Assembly (NCBI GenBank): GCA_947259625.1 | Contig: CAMYMY010000065.1 | Coordinates: 1-15,636, forward strand | Length of the DNA stretch: 15,636 bases | Source of the DNA: an uncultured Kiloniellales bacterium | GTDB taxonomy: Bacteria > Pseudomonadota > Alphaproteobacteria > Kiloniellales > JAKSDN01 | Direction: 5' to 3' | In this document: piece by piece, positions 14,559 through 15,636 of the stretch | How the letters are laid out: every line of letters starts with the position of its first letter | Numbering within the stretch: the stretch's first letter is position 1 | Notes under the pieces: model-generated | Told to the model about the DNA's origin: nothing | Databases searched by the model: none | What the model saw: the letters and a program-made list of their open reading frames with translations, nothing else | Program-made: the position numbers and the translations under genes

Positions 14559-14963
14559 TTACTGCGCGTTCAATTGCTTGGCTGGGCCCAGGTCCGCGAC
14601 CCAGTCCTGCGCCGAGCGACACCAATACTGCACTTTTGGCCGGAGTTCGGCCCGCTGGCGCGCGGTTCCCACACGGAGGTTGAGTGTTTTCGGCCCATCT
14701 CCAATCGAGGTCGAATAGATCGGTGACGCGCATTCAGGACAGAACAGCTGGTGGCTCGTCGCACCGCTTTCAGCCGTCTTGATATAAGTCTTGGGCTCGC
14801 CGGAAAGGAGCTCGAAGGCCTCTTCTGCAAGAGGCACGGCCCACCGAAAGGCTGACCCGGAGATTGTCTGACAGTCCGTGCAATGACAAACGTAGACTTC
14901 GTCGGGATCGATTTCGGCCCGATACGTGATGTAGCCGCAATGGCACTCGCCGTCGATTTTCAT
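14559..14963 (-). CDS. GFA-family zinc protein (glutathione-dependent formaldehyde-activating enzyme-like)
   Basis: A 134-residue cytoplasmic protein. ATG 14963 has AGGAG 7 bases upstream (14975-14971); the upstream frame to 15029 is not needed. The zinc-binding pattern of the GFA/Mss4-like fold is complete: GECHCGYITY near the start, VYVCHCTDCQTISGSAFRW (two structural and further catalytic-site cysteines), and LFCPECASPIYS after a beta-rich middle. The founding member speeds the condensation of glutathione with formaldehyde, but many family members have no proven substrate, and later work questioned the original activity. No formaldehyde dehydrogenase gene is nearby. Upstream there is a CATTG/CAATG hairpin at 15010-15024, possibly regulatory. 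Confidence 0.92.
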   Translation of the reverse strand: MKIDGECHCGYITYRAEIDPDEVYVCHCTDCQTISGSAFRWAVPLAEEAFELLSGEPKTYIKTAESGATSHQLFCPECASPIYSTSIGDGPKTLNLRVGTARQRAELRPKVQYWCRSAQDWVADLGPAKQLNAQ

Positions 14964-15143
14964 AATCCAGCTCCTGCAAACGACTCCCGATAATTCAGCC
15001 GGCCTCACACATTGGCAGACAATGGGCATTACCGCTCAGGGTCACCGACCGTTTTGGAAAGGCAGTCGTGGGCTGGGCCGCAGTCGGAGGAACATCGGAT
15101 GTCCGCCGCCACGACGTCGCCGTCTTCTTCATGAGCACACAGC

Positions 15144-15636
15144 CTACCGCGGCAGGGTCAGCGCGAGGGTCCGGGGCGCCCCGTCGCGCAGCAGCGCGAC
15201 CTCCAGGGTCTCGCCGGGGCGGTGCAGGTCGAGGGCGGCCAGGGCCGCGCTCACCTTGCGCACCCGGCGCCCGGCGAGCGCCGTGATCACGTCGCCGACC
15301 GCGAGTCCCGCCTTTTCGGCCGCGCCGCCCGGCAGCAGGCCGGCCACACGCACGCCGGCCAGAGTCCGGCGCTCGGCCTCGCTCAGCTCCTCCAAGGCCA
15401 TGCCGGGCGTGGAACGCGCCACGCGCCCGAGGTCGATCAGGTCGTCGGCGACCCGGCGCACCATGGCCAGCGAGACCGCGAAGTTGACGCCGATGTTGGC
15501 GTCGGACTCCTTGGTGAAGATGGCCGAGAGCAGGCCGACCAGCCGGCCCTCCCGGTCGACGAGCGCGCCGCCCGAGGCGCCGGGGTTGACCACCGCGTCG
15601 GTCTGGATGAAGTCCTCGACCGGGTTGAAGCCGACG
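15144..15636 (-). CDS. HtrA/DegP-like trypsin-family protease with PDZ domain (5' end beyond window)
   Basis: Only the C-terminal 164 residues are visible. The first part ends the chymotrypsin-fold protease domain: VEDFIQTDAVVNPGASGG corresponds to the conserved HtrA block with the catalytic Ser in GASGG (classically GNSGG; Asn to Ala here), then LVDREGRLVGLLSAIF and IGVNFAVSLAMVRRVADDLI. The rest, from about VRVAGLLPGGAAEKAGLAVG, is a single PDZ domain (GDVITALAGRRV, then a helix and VALLRDGAPRTLALTL) ending at the C-terminus. Family members digest or refold damaged periplasmic proteins. His and Asp of the triad lie outside the window. It reads in the same direction as the GFA-like gene, 180 bases before it. 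Confidence 0.93.
   Translation of the reverse strand, partial: VGFNPVEDFIQTDAVVNPGASGGALVDREGRLVGLLSAIFTKESDANIGVNFAVSLAMVRRVADDLIDLGRVARSTPGMALEELSEAERRTLAGVRVAGLLPGGAAEKAGLAVGDVITALAGRRVRKVSAALAALDLHRPGETLEVALLRDGAPRTLALTLPR

Overview
The window looks like chromosomal DNA of a GC-rich alphaproteobacterium, probably related to the Rhodospirillales. The clues are a DNA-binding regulator with the C-terminal block typical of alphaproteobacterial Xre proteins, an FNR-type regulator with the alphaproteobacterial Cys-X2-Cys-X7-Cys spacing, a Flp/Fap pilin, and frequent GTG and TTG starts. This assignment is inferred from gene content, not from a marker gene.

Left part (1-2436): a class III nucleotide cyclase fused to an AAA-type ATPase runs off the left edge on the minus strand. 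A 400-base divergent spacer separates it from a small Xre regulator on the plus strand. Middle-left (2437-5961): a long Ala/Glu/Lys/Arg-rich coiled-coil gene, headed by one adhesin-type beta-sandwich domain and preceded by three tandem 13-bp repeats, is broken by an in-frame TAA and by a shortened repeat unit. A secreted Skp/OmpH-like chaperone follows it.

Middle (5962-9501): a 69-residue unknown protein, an outer-membrane beta-barrel protein, a large intergenic region, a 74-residue unknown protein, and on the minus strand a membrane-bound PAS histidine kinase without a partner regulator in view. The intergenic region holds a Crp-like palindrome, several CCTCC anti-Shine-Dalgarno motifs and a strong terminator, and so looks like an unannotated small RNA. 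Right-middle (9502-11789): an orphan Flp pilin, a GNAT-like acetyltransferase preceded by a near-perfect FNR box, and, tail to tail with it, the FNR-type regulator that could bind that box.

Right part (11790-15636): tRNA-Phe(GAA), a secreted subtilisin-like protease, a bestrophin-like membrane protein, a GFA-family zinc protein, and the C-terminal part of an HtrA/DegP-like protease that runs off the right edge.

The most interesting signals are the 45-bp (15-residue) repeat coiled coil, whose strict periodicity identifies an 11-bp deletion; the candidate anti-Shine-Dalgarno small RNA; and the local FNR/FNR-box pair. No complete known defence or mobile system is visible: there is no transposase, integrase or CRISPR array.
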